A model generated the notes under the pieces. It had not been told where the DNA came from, did no database searches, and was given only the letters and a program-made list of their open reading frames with translations. 64,000 nt of DNA. It comes from Coraliomargarita algicola. GTDB taxonomy: Bacteria > Verrucomicrobiota > Verrucomicrobiia > Opitutales > Coraliomargaritaceae. The DNA is taken from the NCBI RefSeq assembly GCF_033878955.1, contig NZ_CP138858.1, positions 3,189,001 through 3,253,000 on the forward strand, read 5' to 3'. Shown here piece after piece: positions 1 through 8,957 of this stretch. Each line of letters opens with the position of its first letter. Position 1 is the stretch's first letter. Position numbers and translations under genes: made by a program.

Positions 1-2
1 CG

Positions 3-767
3 ATACAGTATGCTATCAAACTATTGACTTATTTACAGGCCAATCCCGCTCCCGGACTCTATCCGCGGCAATTGCCGGTAGCCGTGCCGACTAAGTTTTT
101 CGAACAAGAGCGCCCCTTGTTGTCCGCGCTGGTGCAGGCCTTCGCGCCTGAGTGTCGCGTGCAGACGGAGGGCACACTCGAAGAGCAGCTCGGGCTGATG
201 AGCAAGGAGAGCCTGATCGAGTTTCGCTCCTTGGACCCGACGATTGAATCGCTGCCCTTCGGTCATGCGATGGCCACCGCGCGTGAGTTAGCGGAGAAAG
301 CGCATTATTTCGAGGCCTTTGAGCGCGTCATCGTCGTGGAAAATCACGTGCCTTTTTTGACGCTGCCGCACTTGCCCAAAACTATAGCGATCATGGGGCA
401 TGGTTTTGCGGTCAGTCGATTGGGCCGCGTTGGGTGGTTGGCAGCCAAGCACGTTTACTATTGGGGCGATATCGACCTCTCCGGATTTGGGATCCTTGCG
501 CAAATCAGAGCGGCACTTCCCACAGTCGAATCGATCCTAATGGATGCCGAGACCTTTGAGCGCTGCCGCGCCTATCAGCAGCCGCACAGTGCGGAGCAGC
601 AAGTCTCCGAAGCGCAGCAGATTTATTTAACTGCCGCAGAGTCGGCCATGGTCAGGCAGCTCCAAGCACTTTCCGGCATACGCGTCGAGCAAGAGCAGAT
701 CGATTATACCATGGTACAAGAGACCCTACGAAGACGCATTGCGCCCGAAGCGCTCACTCCTACCTGA
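3..767 (+). CDS. jetD: JetD-like Wadjet protein (DUF3322/DUF2220), 5'-truncated
   Basis: The frame is open to the left window edge, so this is the C-terminal part of a longer gene (full JetD proteins are about 380-400 aa); a TTG at 24 is only the first possible internal start. The N-terminal part (LPVAVPTKFFE) resembles the end of DUF3322. The rest matches DUF2220, a toprim-like fold: an acidic VVENHVPFL segment, then YWGDIDLSGFGIL with the DxD pair, then LMDAETF. In Wadjet systems JetD is the nuclease subunit that cleaves DNA extruded by the JetABC SMC complex, giving plasmid immunity (known for the family). JetABC would lie left of the window; that is inference. Alternative: an isolated DUF2220 protein. 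Confidence 0.8.
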   Translation: MQYAIKLLTYLQANPAPGLYPRQLPVAVPTKFFEQERPLLSALVQAFAPECRVQTEGTLEEQLGLMSKESLIEFRSLDPTIESLPFGHAMATARELAEKAHYFEAFERVIVVENHVPFLTLPHLPKTIAIMGHGFAVSRLGRVGWLAAKHVYYWGDIDLSGFGILAQIRAALPTVESILMDAETFERCRAYQQPHSAEQQVSEAQQIYLTAAESAMVRQLQALSGIRVEQEQIDYTMVQETLRRRIAPEALTPT

Positions 768-998
768 GGATACACAGTCAAAGGTAAGAGTAACGGCTTC
801 AGCCGTTTTTTAATATTTGTATTCAGATTGAGTGCCGTGTTCAGCGTGTTCACGCCAATGGGGGTGCGCTCGCACGAGCATGGTGCTACCTAATGGATGG
901 CTATTTTACCTGAACCATGAGAGTGAATCAGGAAAAAACTTAAAATTGAGCGCTTGACTTGACCTTCTCAGATCGTTTTCTACCCTCTTTCACTTTAC

Positions 999-1535
<537 letters not shown>

Positions 1536-1864
1536 TATCAATAAGTTGTGGCGCTTTCTGTCTCGTCAAAATGGCGCATGCCGGAATTGGTTCATAACTA
1601 ACTGATTAATAGTGGATGGCTTTTGTTTTCTGACCTCTGACTTAAGGTTAATCATGACTGGAGATTAGAGCCGTATACAGAAACAAGCTGACAAAAACTC
1701 TGCGGGGGGAGCGGATCGATCGGCGAAGCCGTTTCGACCGACGCTTGTAGCGCTGCCGGATTATCCGCTTGGTTTCTAACTATTTTTTCAGTATTGTATC
1801 GGGAAATCTGAAATCGGCAGACTATTTGCTAACAATTCTTCTGAAATCAGACGATCCCCTCATT
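1536..1864. other. Gene-free interval upstream of the ATP-grasp operon
   Basis: About 330 bases without a convincing gene. It contains a short CGGC-GAA-GCCG hairpin near 1721-1731 and should hold the promoter of the following operon; I see no clear -35/-10 pair. The downstream frame is open back to 1769 but the first residues there look non-coding. Confidence 0.4.
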
Positions 1865-3304
1865 ATGTTTTTTGAAGATTATAAAACCGAGCATTTCTTC
1901 GATGAAATGTTCGACTCCGACGGCACCGTCCGTCCTCATTACCAAGCGATCTTTGAGCGCCTAGGTCCCTTTACTGTGGATGCTTTCGAGCAAAAACGGC
2001 AAGCGGTGGACCTGTCGTTTTTGCGGCAAGGCATCACTTTTACCGTCTATGGCGACGAAGAGGGCACAGAGAAAATTTTTCCTTTCGACTTGATGCCGCG
2101 CATTATCCCGAAGACCGAATGGGAGTTTCTGGAGCGCGGGCTCACGCAGCGGATGCAGGCTTTGAATATGTTCCTTAAGGATGTGTATTCGGAGCAGCGT
2201 ATTATTAAAGAGGGCATCATTCCGGCTAGTTACATCCTGTCGGGAAAGCACTTCCGGCGTGAGTTTATGAATGTTCAAGTGCCGCGGGATATTTACATTC
2301 ATATTTGTGGCACGGACTTGATTCGTGATGATGCGGGCAACTATTTGGTGCTGGAGGATAATGCACGCAGCCCCTCTGGTGTGTCATATCTGCTGGAGAA
2401 TCGCCAAGCGATGAAGCGGGCCTTCCCTAATTTCTTTCCTAAGGCGGGCGTACGTCCGGTGGAGAATTACTCCGAGGAATTGCTCAAAACTCTGCAATAT
2501 GTGGCACCTTACGGTAAGGAAAACCCAGTTTGTGTCCTGTTAACGCCCGGGCATTTCAACTCTGCCTACTTTGAGCATTGCTTCCTTGCGCGTCAAATGG
2601 GCATCGAAATCGTGGAAGGCAGTGACCTCGTGGTGCGTGATTACAAAGTCTATATGCGCACGACTCAGGGCTTGCAGCAGGTGGACGTGATTTACCGACG
2701 TATCGATGATGATTTTATCGACCCGAGTGTCTTTCGTCCGGATTCCATGCTGGGCGTGCCGGGATTGGTCAACGCACTACGTGCGGGCAATGTGAATATT
2801 GCCAATGCAATCGGCACGGGCATCGCCGATGACAAATTAATCTACGCGTATGTGCCGGATATGATTCGCTTCTATATGAGCGAAGAGCCGATTCTGGGGC
2901 AGGTGGAGACATTCTTTGCTTCGGAGGACGATGACTTTAAATATATCATGGATAACCTGGACCAGTTGGTGGTCAAATCGGCCAACGAAGCGGGGGGCTA
3001 TGGTATGTTGATCGGTCCGAAGGCGACCAAGCAGGAGGTCGAAGATTTCCGTGCGTTGATTAAGGCAGACCCACGCAACTTTATTGCTCAGCCGCCGATC
3101 ATGCTTTCGCGACACCCCACTTGGTGTGATGGCGACTTTGAGGGGAGGCATGTGGATTTGCGCCCTTACATACTCTCGGGGGAAAAAACTTCGATCGTTC
3201 CCGGCGGTTTGACACGGGTGGCTTTGAAGAAGGGCTCCTTGGTGGTGAACTCTTCGCAGGGCGGGGGGAGTAAAGATACCTGGGTGCTTTATTCGGATAG
3301 TTAA
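1865..3304 (+). CDS. Circularly permuted ATP-grasp type 2 protein (DUF404/DUF407)
   Basis: A 479-aa protein. I chose ATG 1865 (MFFEDYKTEHFFDEMF), where family similarity begins; the upstream in-frame extension looks unrelated. Recognisable family blocks are FDLMPRIIP near the first quarter, LEDNARSPSGVSYLLENR, VYRRIDDDFIDP, and the late VVKSANEAGGYGM block with RPYILSG. Known for the family: an ATP-grasp ligase predicted to form amide bonds on a peptide-like substrate, found in operons with alpha-E and transglutaminase-like proteins. The same gene order follows here with a 43-nt gap, so the three probably act in one pathway; the substrate is unknown. Confidence 0.92.
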   Translation: MFFEDYKTEHFFDEMFDSDGTVRPHYQAIFERLGPFTVDAFEQKRQAVDLSFLRQGITFTVYGDEEGTEKIFPFDLMPRIIPKTEWEFLERGLTQRMQALNMFLKDVYSEQRIIKEGIIPASYILSGKHFRREFMNVQVPRDIYIHICGTDLIRDDAGNYLVLEDNARSPSGVSYLLENRQAMKRAFPNFFPKAGVRPVENYSEELLKTLQYVAPYGKENPVCVLLTPGHFNSAYFEHCFLARQMGIEIVEGSDLVVRDYKVYMRTTQGLQQVDVIYRRIDDDFIDPSVFRPDSMLGVPGLVNALRAGNVNIANAIGTGIADDKLIYAYVPDMIRFYMSEEPILGQVETFFASEDDDFKYIMDNLDQLVVKSANEAGGYGMLIGPKATKQEVEDFRALIKADPRNFIAQPPIMLSRHPTWCDGDFEGRHVDLRPYILSGEKTSIVPGGLTRVALKKGSLVVNSSQGGGSKDTWVLYSDS

Positions 3305-3347
3305 AGACTGCTTTGGCTGTATTCTATAATCTTATTGTTTCATATTT

Positions 3348-4361
3348 ATGCTTTCACGCGTTGCCGATTCTCTCTACTGGATGAGCCGTTACATAGAACG
3401 GGCCGAAAATATCGCCCGTTTGTTGGACGTTAATCTCCAGCTCTTGCTCGATTTCGAAGCCTTGGACGATGATAAGCTCAAGGAACACTGGGAGCCGGTG
3501 ATCCGAGCTGCCGGGGAAGAGGAGCTTTTCTACGAACTCTACGATCAGGCGGACTCGCAGAGTGTGACCGATTTTCTGACCTTTAATCGGGAAAACTCCA
3601 GTTCGGTGATTTCTTGTATGTTTGCTGCGCGTGAAAATGCGCGGATGATTCGCGACCAGATTTCGACTGAGATGTGGCAGTGCCTGAACCACGCCTATTT
3701 GTTTCTAAAATCAAATAACGCGAAGAAGGTCTGGGACGAGGGGCCTTATGAATTTTATAAACAGATTCAGGATTACAGTCACTTGTTTCAGGGGATGACG
3801 GATTCCACTTTTTCACATACCGAGGGCTTTTACTTCATGCAGGTCGGTAAATATTTGGAGCGTGCGGACAAGACGAGTCGTATCTTGGATATTAAATACC
3901 ACATGTTGCTGCCTAGTGTGGATGATGTGGGCGGCGCGATTGATGCCGTGCAGTGGGGGGCGATTCTAAAGTCGTGTAGTGGCTTTGAGGCTTACCACAG
4001 TGTGTATGTGACTGCCGTGAATCCACTTAAAGTGTCGAATTTCCTGATTTTTAATCAACACTTCCCACGCTCGATTTTGTCTTGTGTGCGGCATTTGGAT
4101 GCGAATTTGCACCAGATCTCGGGGTGCAATCCGGGCTTTTACTCGAACGATGTTGAACGCGTGTCGGGACGTTTGATGAGTGACCTGACTTATAGTAATA
4201 TCTCGGATGTTTTTAAATCGGGGCTGCACGAATATTTATCACAGCTACAGGAGCGTTTTGTTGAGATTGGTAAGGTGATGTATGAGAATTATATGTTCCA
4301 CGCGCGCCCCGATATGGAAACGGAGATTGCCACGCAACAGCAACAGCAGCAACAACAGTGA
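3348..4361 (+). CDS. Alpha-E domain protein (DUF403)
   Basis: A 337-aa helical protein starting MLSRVADSLYWMSRYIERAEN, the hallmark N-terminus of alpha-E proteins. Later family motifs such as GKYLERADKTSRILD and FNQHFPRS are present. It is the second gene of the ATP-grasp/alpha-E/transglutaminase set. Known: alpha-E domains co-occur with circularly permuted ATP-grasp ligases and are thought to assist peptide or amide bond formation; no reaction is assigned. The C-terminus ends in a run of eight glutamines encoded by CAA/CAG triplets (about 4335-4358), an extension that can vary by slippage. Confidence 0.93.
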   Translation: MLSRVADSLYWMSRYIERAENIARLLDVNLQLLLDFEALDDDKLKEHWEPVIRAAGEEELFYELYDQADSQSVTDFLTFNRENSSSVISCMFAARENARMIRDQISTEMWQCLNHAYLFLKSNNAKKVWDEGPYEFYKQIQDYSHLFQGMTDSTFSHTEGFYFMQVGKYLERADKTSRILDIKYHMLLPSVDDVGGAIDAVQWGAILKSCSGFEAYHSVYVTAVNPLKVSNFLIFNQHFPRSILSCVRHLDANLHQISGCNPGFYSNDVERVSGRLMSDLTYSNISDVFKSGLHEYLSQLQERFVEIGKVMYENYMFHARPDMETEIATQQQQQQQQ

Positions 4362-4460
4362 AAACGTAGAGGCGCGACTTGTCACAATGCCACGCCCGCG
4401 TCAGATTCAGCTACGTCCAAATAAGTTGCGTCAAATCAGACGGACGGATTCTCTGCGGTA

Positions 4461-4514
4461 TTCACCCATGCGTCGCTTTCAGCTATGCAGGCCGCAGCAA
4501 GTCAAGCCCCTACG
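4461..4514 (+). repeat. Dispersed 54-bp repeat, copy 1
   Basis: This stretch (TTCACCCATGCGTCGCTTTC...) recurs almost unchanged in reverse orientation at 8630-8682. It lies in the gap between the alpha-E and transglutaminase genes. It contains an in-frame ATG that would artificially extend the transglutaminase. Confidence 0.8.
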
Positions 4515-4544
4515 TTTATTCGTTCATTCGAGTTTACCTCCCCC

Positions 4545-5393
4545 ATGAAATTTTCCGTCCAACACATCACTCGTTATACCTACGCCAAGCCAGTGTGGGA
4601 TAGCTTTAATGATGCGCATCTTTGTCCCGTTTCGGATGATCTGCAGCATTGTGAATCATTTGAGCTCAAGATTGCGCCGAATCGCCCGAGTGTGATGCGA
4701 CGCTTGGACTTTTATACCAATCAAGTGCATCATTTTGAGGTGATGGAGCCTCACGATTATTTAGAAGTTCAGGCGCGTTCAGTGGTCGTCACTTCCAGTG
4801 ATACGCGCGACTTTACTGTTACTAGTGAGGTCTCTCGGCTTTTCGGACTCGATCGTAATGAGCGCTATTACGATTTTTTGGCGGGCAGTCAGCGAGTGTT
4901 TTTATGCCCTATGTTTGAGCATGAAGCGAAGGAGATTGTTACAGGCCTGCCAGACGTGCGATTGCAGGTTGAGGCGATAATGAGTTATATTTTTAGTCAC
5001 TTTAGCTATGCGCCAGGTAGCACCAGTGTGGAGTCGAATGTGATGCAGGTGTTTGAGCACAAGCGTGGCGTGTGTCAGGATTTTGCCCATGTGATGATTG
5101 CGCTGTGCCGCTCCATTGGGATACCGGCACGTTATGTGAGTGGTTATTTTTATGTAGAGAAGTCCGAATCCGGTTCAGCTTCGGACAATTCAGCATCGCA
5201 TGCGTGGGTGGAATGTTTTCTGCCGGGTATCGGCTGGGCGGGCTATGATCCGACGCATGATCGGCGCGTGGATGCGACTTATATCAAAGTCGCCATCGGG
5301 CGGGATTATGTGGATGTGCGGCCTCTCGCTGGCACTTTCCGGGGCGGGGCAGTCGCGGAGATGGAAGTCGCCGTTCAGGTAGAGCGGTTATGA
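4545..5393 (+). CDS. Transglutaminase-like cysteine peptidase family protein
   Basis: A 282-aa protein from ATG 4545 (MKFSVQHITRYTYAKPV, the usual N-terminus of the family). The longer frame from 4485 begins inside a dispersed repeat and is rejected. An N-terminal beta region is followed by the transglutaminase core with the catalytic triad visible: Cys177 in RGVCQDFAH, His219 in SHAWVE and Asp235 in GYDPTHD. Members cleave or form amide bonds; no signal peptide is seen, so it is probably cytoplasmic. It completes the three-gene cassette with the ATP-grasp and alpha-E genes, though 183 bases including a repeat separate it from alpha-E, so it may have its own promoter. Confidence 0.92.
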   Translation: MKFSVQHITRYTYAKPVWDSFNDAHLCPVSDDLQHCESFELKIAPNRPSVMRRLDFYTNQVHHFEVMEPHDYLEVQARSVVVTSSDTRDFTVTSEVSRLFGLDRNERYYDFLAGSQRVFLCPMFEHEAKEIVTGLPDVRLQVEAIMSYIFSHFSYAPGSTSVESNVMQVFEHKRGVCQDFAHVMIALCRSIGIPARYVSGYFYVEKSESGSASDNSASHAWVECFLPGIGWAGYDPTHDRRVDATYIKVAIGRDYVDVRPLAGTFRGGAVAEMEVAVQVERL

Positions 5394-5553
5394 GGCTAAT
5401 CGGAAGATCAGAACGCCGAAGTTTCAAGGGCTAAAGTTGAATACTGAATCCGGTTTGGTGCCAAAGCGGAACGGTTCAACCTCATTCTCGGTATTTTTTC
5501 TCTTTTGTCTGGCACGAACTATCGAAGCCGCAACAGTGTGCGACCCACACCTC

Positions 5554-7896
5554 ATGAAAGTTGTTTTAGCAGAAAAACCCTCCGTCGCCCGCGATATCGC
5601 GAAATACCTCAAAGCTACCAGCAAGGGGCCGGGGGTTTTGCGAAACGACGAGTGGGCGGTCACCTGGGCCTTCGGCCACATGGTGGAGCTGCAAGAGCCC
5701 GAAGAGTACCAGCCTGATTGGAAGCCCTGGCGCCTCAGTAATCTGCCCATCATTCCCGACGAATTTAAACTGCGCTCGCGTAAGGACGGCTCCGCACATG
5801 ATCAGCTGATGATCATTAAAAAACTCTTTCAAGAAGCCGACGAAATTGTCTGCGCGACGGACGCCGGCCGTGAGGGGGAGCTGATCTTTCGCTACATCCT
5901 CACCTGGACCGAGTGCGAAAATAAGCCCTGCAAGCGCCTCTGGATCAGCTCCTTGACCAATGCCGCCATTGAAAAAGGCTTTAAGAAACTGGCCTCCAGC
6001 ACCGACTACGACCGCCTCTATTACGCCGCCAAATGCCGCAGCGAGGCCGACTGGATCGTGGGGCTCAACGCCACCCGTTTCTTTACCGTCGAATACGGCA
6101 AGCGCAACCTCCTGCTCAGTCTCGGCCGGGTGCAGACCCCCATTCTCGCCATGATCGTTAACCGCGACCTCGAGATCGAATACTTCAAGCCCAAGGACTT
6201 CTGGGAGGTCCACACCCTCTGCCGTGAGGCCACCTTCAAGCACACCGGCGGCAAATTCGAAGATCAGGCCAAGGCTCAGGCCATTCTGGAAAAAGTCACC
6301 GGCCAGGAATTGGTGGTCAAATCCGTCACTAAAAAGAACGAAAAGGCCAACCCGCCCCAGCTCTACGACCTCACCTCCCTGCAGCAGGACATGAATAAGC
6401 GCTACGGCTTCACCGCCGATCAGACGCTCAAGCTCGCGCAAAACCTCTACGAAAGTAAGCACCTCACTTACCCCCGCACCGACAGCCGCTATATCAGCAG
6501 CGACATCCAGCCCACCATCCCCCCGCTGCTAGAAGCCCTGCGCCGCCTCAAGCCCGAAGAGATCGACAAGCTCGACACTGCCGCGCTCCCCTTCAATGCC
6601 CGCATCGTTGACGATAAAAAGGTCTCCGATCACCATGCCATCCTGCCCACCGAAGTGCTCGGCGACTCCCTCGCCGGCGACGAGCGCAAGCTCTATCAGG
6701 CAGTGGTCACCCGCCTAATCGCCGTCTTCTATCCGCCCTGCATTAAGGCCGTCACCGTGGTCAATGCCGTTGCTGCCGGAGAACCCTTTCGCGCCCGTGG
6801 CAAAGTCCTGGTCGATGCCGGCTGGCAGGCACTCTACGGCAAATCCGAGCCCGTGGAGACCACCAAAAAGACCAAAGGCAAGGCCGACGACGCCGCGCAG
6901 GAACTGCCCGACTTCCAAAAGGGCGAAAGCAATCCACACCAGCCCTCGCTGCCCCAGTTTAAAACCTCCGCGCCCAAGCGCTTCAACGAAGCCACCTTGC
7001 TACAACTCATGGAGACCGCCGGTAAGATCGTGACCGACGAAGCCCTCAAAGAAGCGCTCAAGGACAAAGGCGTCGGCACCCCCGCCACCCGCGCCTCCAT
7101 CATCGAAGTCCTCATTTCGCGCAACTATGTCGAACGCAAAAAGAAAAACCTCATCAGCACCGAGTCTGGCCGCGGCCTCATTTCCCTGATCCAAGACGAG
7201 CGCCTTAAGTCCCCCGAACTCACCGGCAACTGGGAATTCCGGCTCAAACAAGTCGAGCGTGGCGAGTATGATCCCGCCCAATTCATGTCTGAGGTCGCCG
7301 ACTACACCCGCGAGATTTTGCAATGCACTTCCGCCAAAACTGTCAGCCTCGCCAACCTCGGGCCCTGTCCCATCTGCAACGCGCCCGTCATCCGCGGCAA
7401 GGCCGCCTATGGTTGCTCCGATTGGAAGGCCGGCTGCAAATTCGTCCTGCCCGGTGAACTCTGGGGGCTAGGCATCGGGCCCCAACTCGCCCGTGAGATA
7501 CTGACCCATAAGCGCAGCCTCACCCCGCACCCCATCGAAGTCGACGGAAGCAAACGCTTCGCCACCATTCAACTGGACAAACAAGGCAATTTCAGTTTCG
7601 AAGAAGCCGAAGTCGCCAAAAAAGAAGCCGGTCAAGAAGGCCTCGGGCAGTGCCCCACCTGCGGCGGCGACGTCGTCATCGGCCGTAAAGCCTACGGCTG
7701 TTCCAACTGGCGCAACGGCTGCAAATTTGTCATTTGGAAAAGCATGGCGCAAAAAGAGATCCCCTTGGAGGTGGCGCAACAACTCTTACAGACCGGCAGC
7801 ACCGAAACTCTCAGCGGCTTCAAATCCAAAGCTGGCAAAGATTTCGATGCCAAGTTAAAGGTAGTGAACGGCGAAGTGAAATTCGACTTTTCGTAG
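5554..7896 (+). CDS. topB: DNA topoisomerase III (type IA)
   Basis: A 780-aa protein. Start ATG 5554 (MKVVLAEKPSVARDIAKYL) is set by the universal toprim N-terminus; the frame to 5437 is a non-homologous extension. The toprim domain has the ATDAGREGELIFR acidic motif. The type IA core carries catalytic Tyr306 in TYPRTDSRY, and GVGTPATRASIIE is also conserved. The C-terminus has two CxxC...C zinc-ribbon-like repeats (CPICNAP...GCKFV and CPTCGGD...GCKFV), likely for single-strand DNA binding. It relaxes negative supercoils and decatenates replication or recombination intermediates. Codon use is noticeably C-rich compared with the preceding operon. Confidence 0.96.
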   Translation: MKVVLAEKPSVARDIAKYLKATSKGPGVLRNDEWAVTWAFGHMVELQEPEEYQPDWKPWRLSNLPIIPDEFKLRSRKDGSAHDQLMIIKKLFQEADEIVCATDAGREGELIFRYILTWTECENKPCKRLWISSLTNAAIEKGFKKLASSTDYDRLYYAAKCRSEADWIVGLNATRFFTVEYGKRNLLLSLGRVQTPILAMIVNRDLEIEYFKPKDFWEVHTLCREATFKHTGGKFEDQAKAQAILEKVTGQELVVKSVTKKNEKANPPQLYDLTSLQQDMNKRYGFTADQTLKLAQNLYESKHLTYPRTDSRYISSDIQPTIPPLLEALRRLKPEEIDKLDTAALPFNARIVDDKKVSDHHAILPTEVLGDSLAGDERKLYQAVVTRLIAVFYPPCIKAVTVVNAVAAGEPFRARGKVLVDAGWQALYGKSEPVETTKKTKGKADDAAQELPDFQKGESNPHQPSLPQFKTSAPKRFNEATLLQLMETAGKIVTDEALKEALKDKGVGTPATRASIIEVLISRNYVERKKKNLISTESGRGLISLIQDERLKSPELTGNWEFRLKQVERGEYDPAQFMSEVADYTREILQCTSAKTVSLANLGPCPICNAPVIRGKAAYGCSDWKAGCKFVLPGELWGLGIGPQLAREILTHKRSLTPHPIEVDGSKRFATIQLDKQGNFSFEEAEVAKKEAGQEGLGQCPTCGGDVVIGRKAYGCSNWRNGCKFVIWKSMAQKEIPLEVAQQLLQTGSTETLSGFKSKAGKDFDAKLKVVNGEVKFDFS

Positions 7897-8024
7897 AGGC
7901 TGACAATAGGTCGAATATCATACGGTTTGCCCGGTAGAGTCTTTGGGCGAAGCATGAGTCCTAGGTTCAATGTTGAGAGATTACTCAATCGTGAGGTGTG
8001 GAGCCTCGTCTTGCAGCGCTTTGT

Positions 8025-8531
8025 TTATATATGTATTGGCGAGCCGGGCTGCATTTTTAATAACATCATGTCGGTGTATTGCAGTTTGCGGGCAAGGTCG
8101 CGGGCGAGGTTGACCATCAGTTGGCAAAATATGTCGGGCGCCTCGCCGCGCAATTTGTTTAAGTTGCGGCGTGAGAGCATGATGAGTGTGCAGTCTTCGG
8201 CAGCGACAAAGGAGGCGGTGTTATTGATCAGCGAGAGCATGGCCGCCTCGCCAAAACAGTCGCCCACATGGAAGCTGCGCTTGCTGACAGTGATGGAGCG
8301 ATCGGTGATCTGTAGCTCTACTTGGCCGCCTTGAATGATGTAAAGGTGTGAGGGCTCTTCCCCTTCTTTGGCGATGTAGGCGCCTTTTGTAAAGTGAGCG
8401 ACCTGAAAATACTGGAAAATGAGTGCTCGCTTTTCATCTGTGATCCCGCCGAGAAATGAGATCTTTTCGAGAATCGGTAAAACGGATTTGGGATCTGTCA
8501 GTGCTTCGAATTGTGGTTTCGGGGGGATCAT
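8025..8531 (-). CDS. Cyclic nucleotide-binding domain protein
   Basis: A 168-aa protein with one cNMP-binding beta-roll: FTKGAYIAKEGEEPSHLYIIQGGQVEL, then GDCFGEAAMLSLINNTASFVAAEDC, matching the phosphate-binding cassette although the usual Arg after the GE(A/M)A motif is not obvious. A short helical C-terminus follows and there is no HTH DNA-binding domain, so this is not a full Crp/Fnr regulator. It may be a stand-alone sensor or act through partners. It is transcribed alone, convergent with topB. Confidence 0.88.
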   Translation of the reverse strand: MIPPKPQFEALTDPKSVLPILEKISFLGGITDEKRALIFQYFQVAHFTKGAYIAKEGEEPSHLYIIQGGQVELQITDRSITVSKRSFHVGDCFGEAAMLSLINNTASFVAAEDCTLIMLSRRNLNKLRGEAPDIFCQLMVNLARDLARKLQYTDMMLLKMQPGSPIHI

Positions 8532-8629
8532 GATTCAGCGCGCGACTTGGGACAAGAGATGTGTCGGCGATGAATCTTTTGTAAGCAGGCCGCTTCGTCA
8601 AGACTTGCTCTTTGTGCGGGATCTTTCTC

Positions 8630-8682
8630 GCAGGGGCTTCACTTGCTGCGGCCTGCATAGCTGAAAGCGACGCATGGGTGAA
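8630..8682 (-). repeat. Dispersed 54-bp repeat, copy 2 (inverted)
   Basis: The reverse complement matches 4461-4514 with only two or three differences by eye. It sits in the 426-base gene-free interval upstream of the cNMP-binding gene. Confidence 0.8.
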
Positions 8683-8734
8683 GACCGCGGACGCTCCCCG
8701 GTTCTGAGAACCGAGGCTACCTAAGAAGGGGGGA

Positions 8735-8830
8735 GGAACGTCGAACATTCAACGTCCAACGTCGAATTTTGAATGAGAGTGTATTAATAATTCAACGTCC
8801 AACGTTCAAAGTTGAACGTTGGACGTTCCC
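8735..8830. repeat. Inverted repeat made of AACGTTCAACG-type units
   Basis: Two arms, GGAACGTCGAACATTCAACG... and its imperfect reverse complement ending ...GTTGGACGTTCC, flank a short AT-rich centre. The arms are built from repeats of roughly 10 bases (GAACGTTCAAC and variants). Related units occur inside the M3 peptidase gene at 22583-22676. Confidence 0.8.
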
Positions 8831-8912
8831 ATTTTTGTGGCCTGTCTAACGCGGCCGCTTAAAAGCGGAACTCCGAACCTTAACGAACTATAGTCACTTC
8901 AGTCACAGCAAC

Positions 8913-8939
8913 GTAAGACAGGCGGGGCGCCTGTCTTAC
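8913..8939 (-). terminator. Strong hairpin after the RND permease gene
   Basis: GTAAGACAGGCG-GGG-CGCCTGTCTTAC is a perfect 12-bp stem with a 3-nt loop, 19 bases after the permease stop codon on the minus strand. There is no long T-run, so it may be a transcript-stabilising hairpin or a weak terminator. Confidence 0.6.
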
Positions 8940-8957
8940 TCTTTGAATCTACCCGAT

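Noticed and set aside
4282..4603. Small open frames between alpha-E and transglutaminase genes
   Set aside because: They overlap the CAA/CAG repeat and the dispersed repeat and lack any recognisable sequence.
5566..6462. A 298-residue open frame antisense to topB
   Set aside because: It is entirely within the well-supported topoisomerase gene on the other strand and results from its C-rich codon use; no known protein resemblance.
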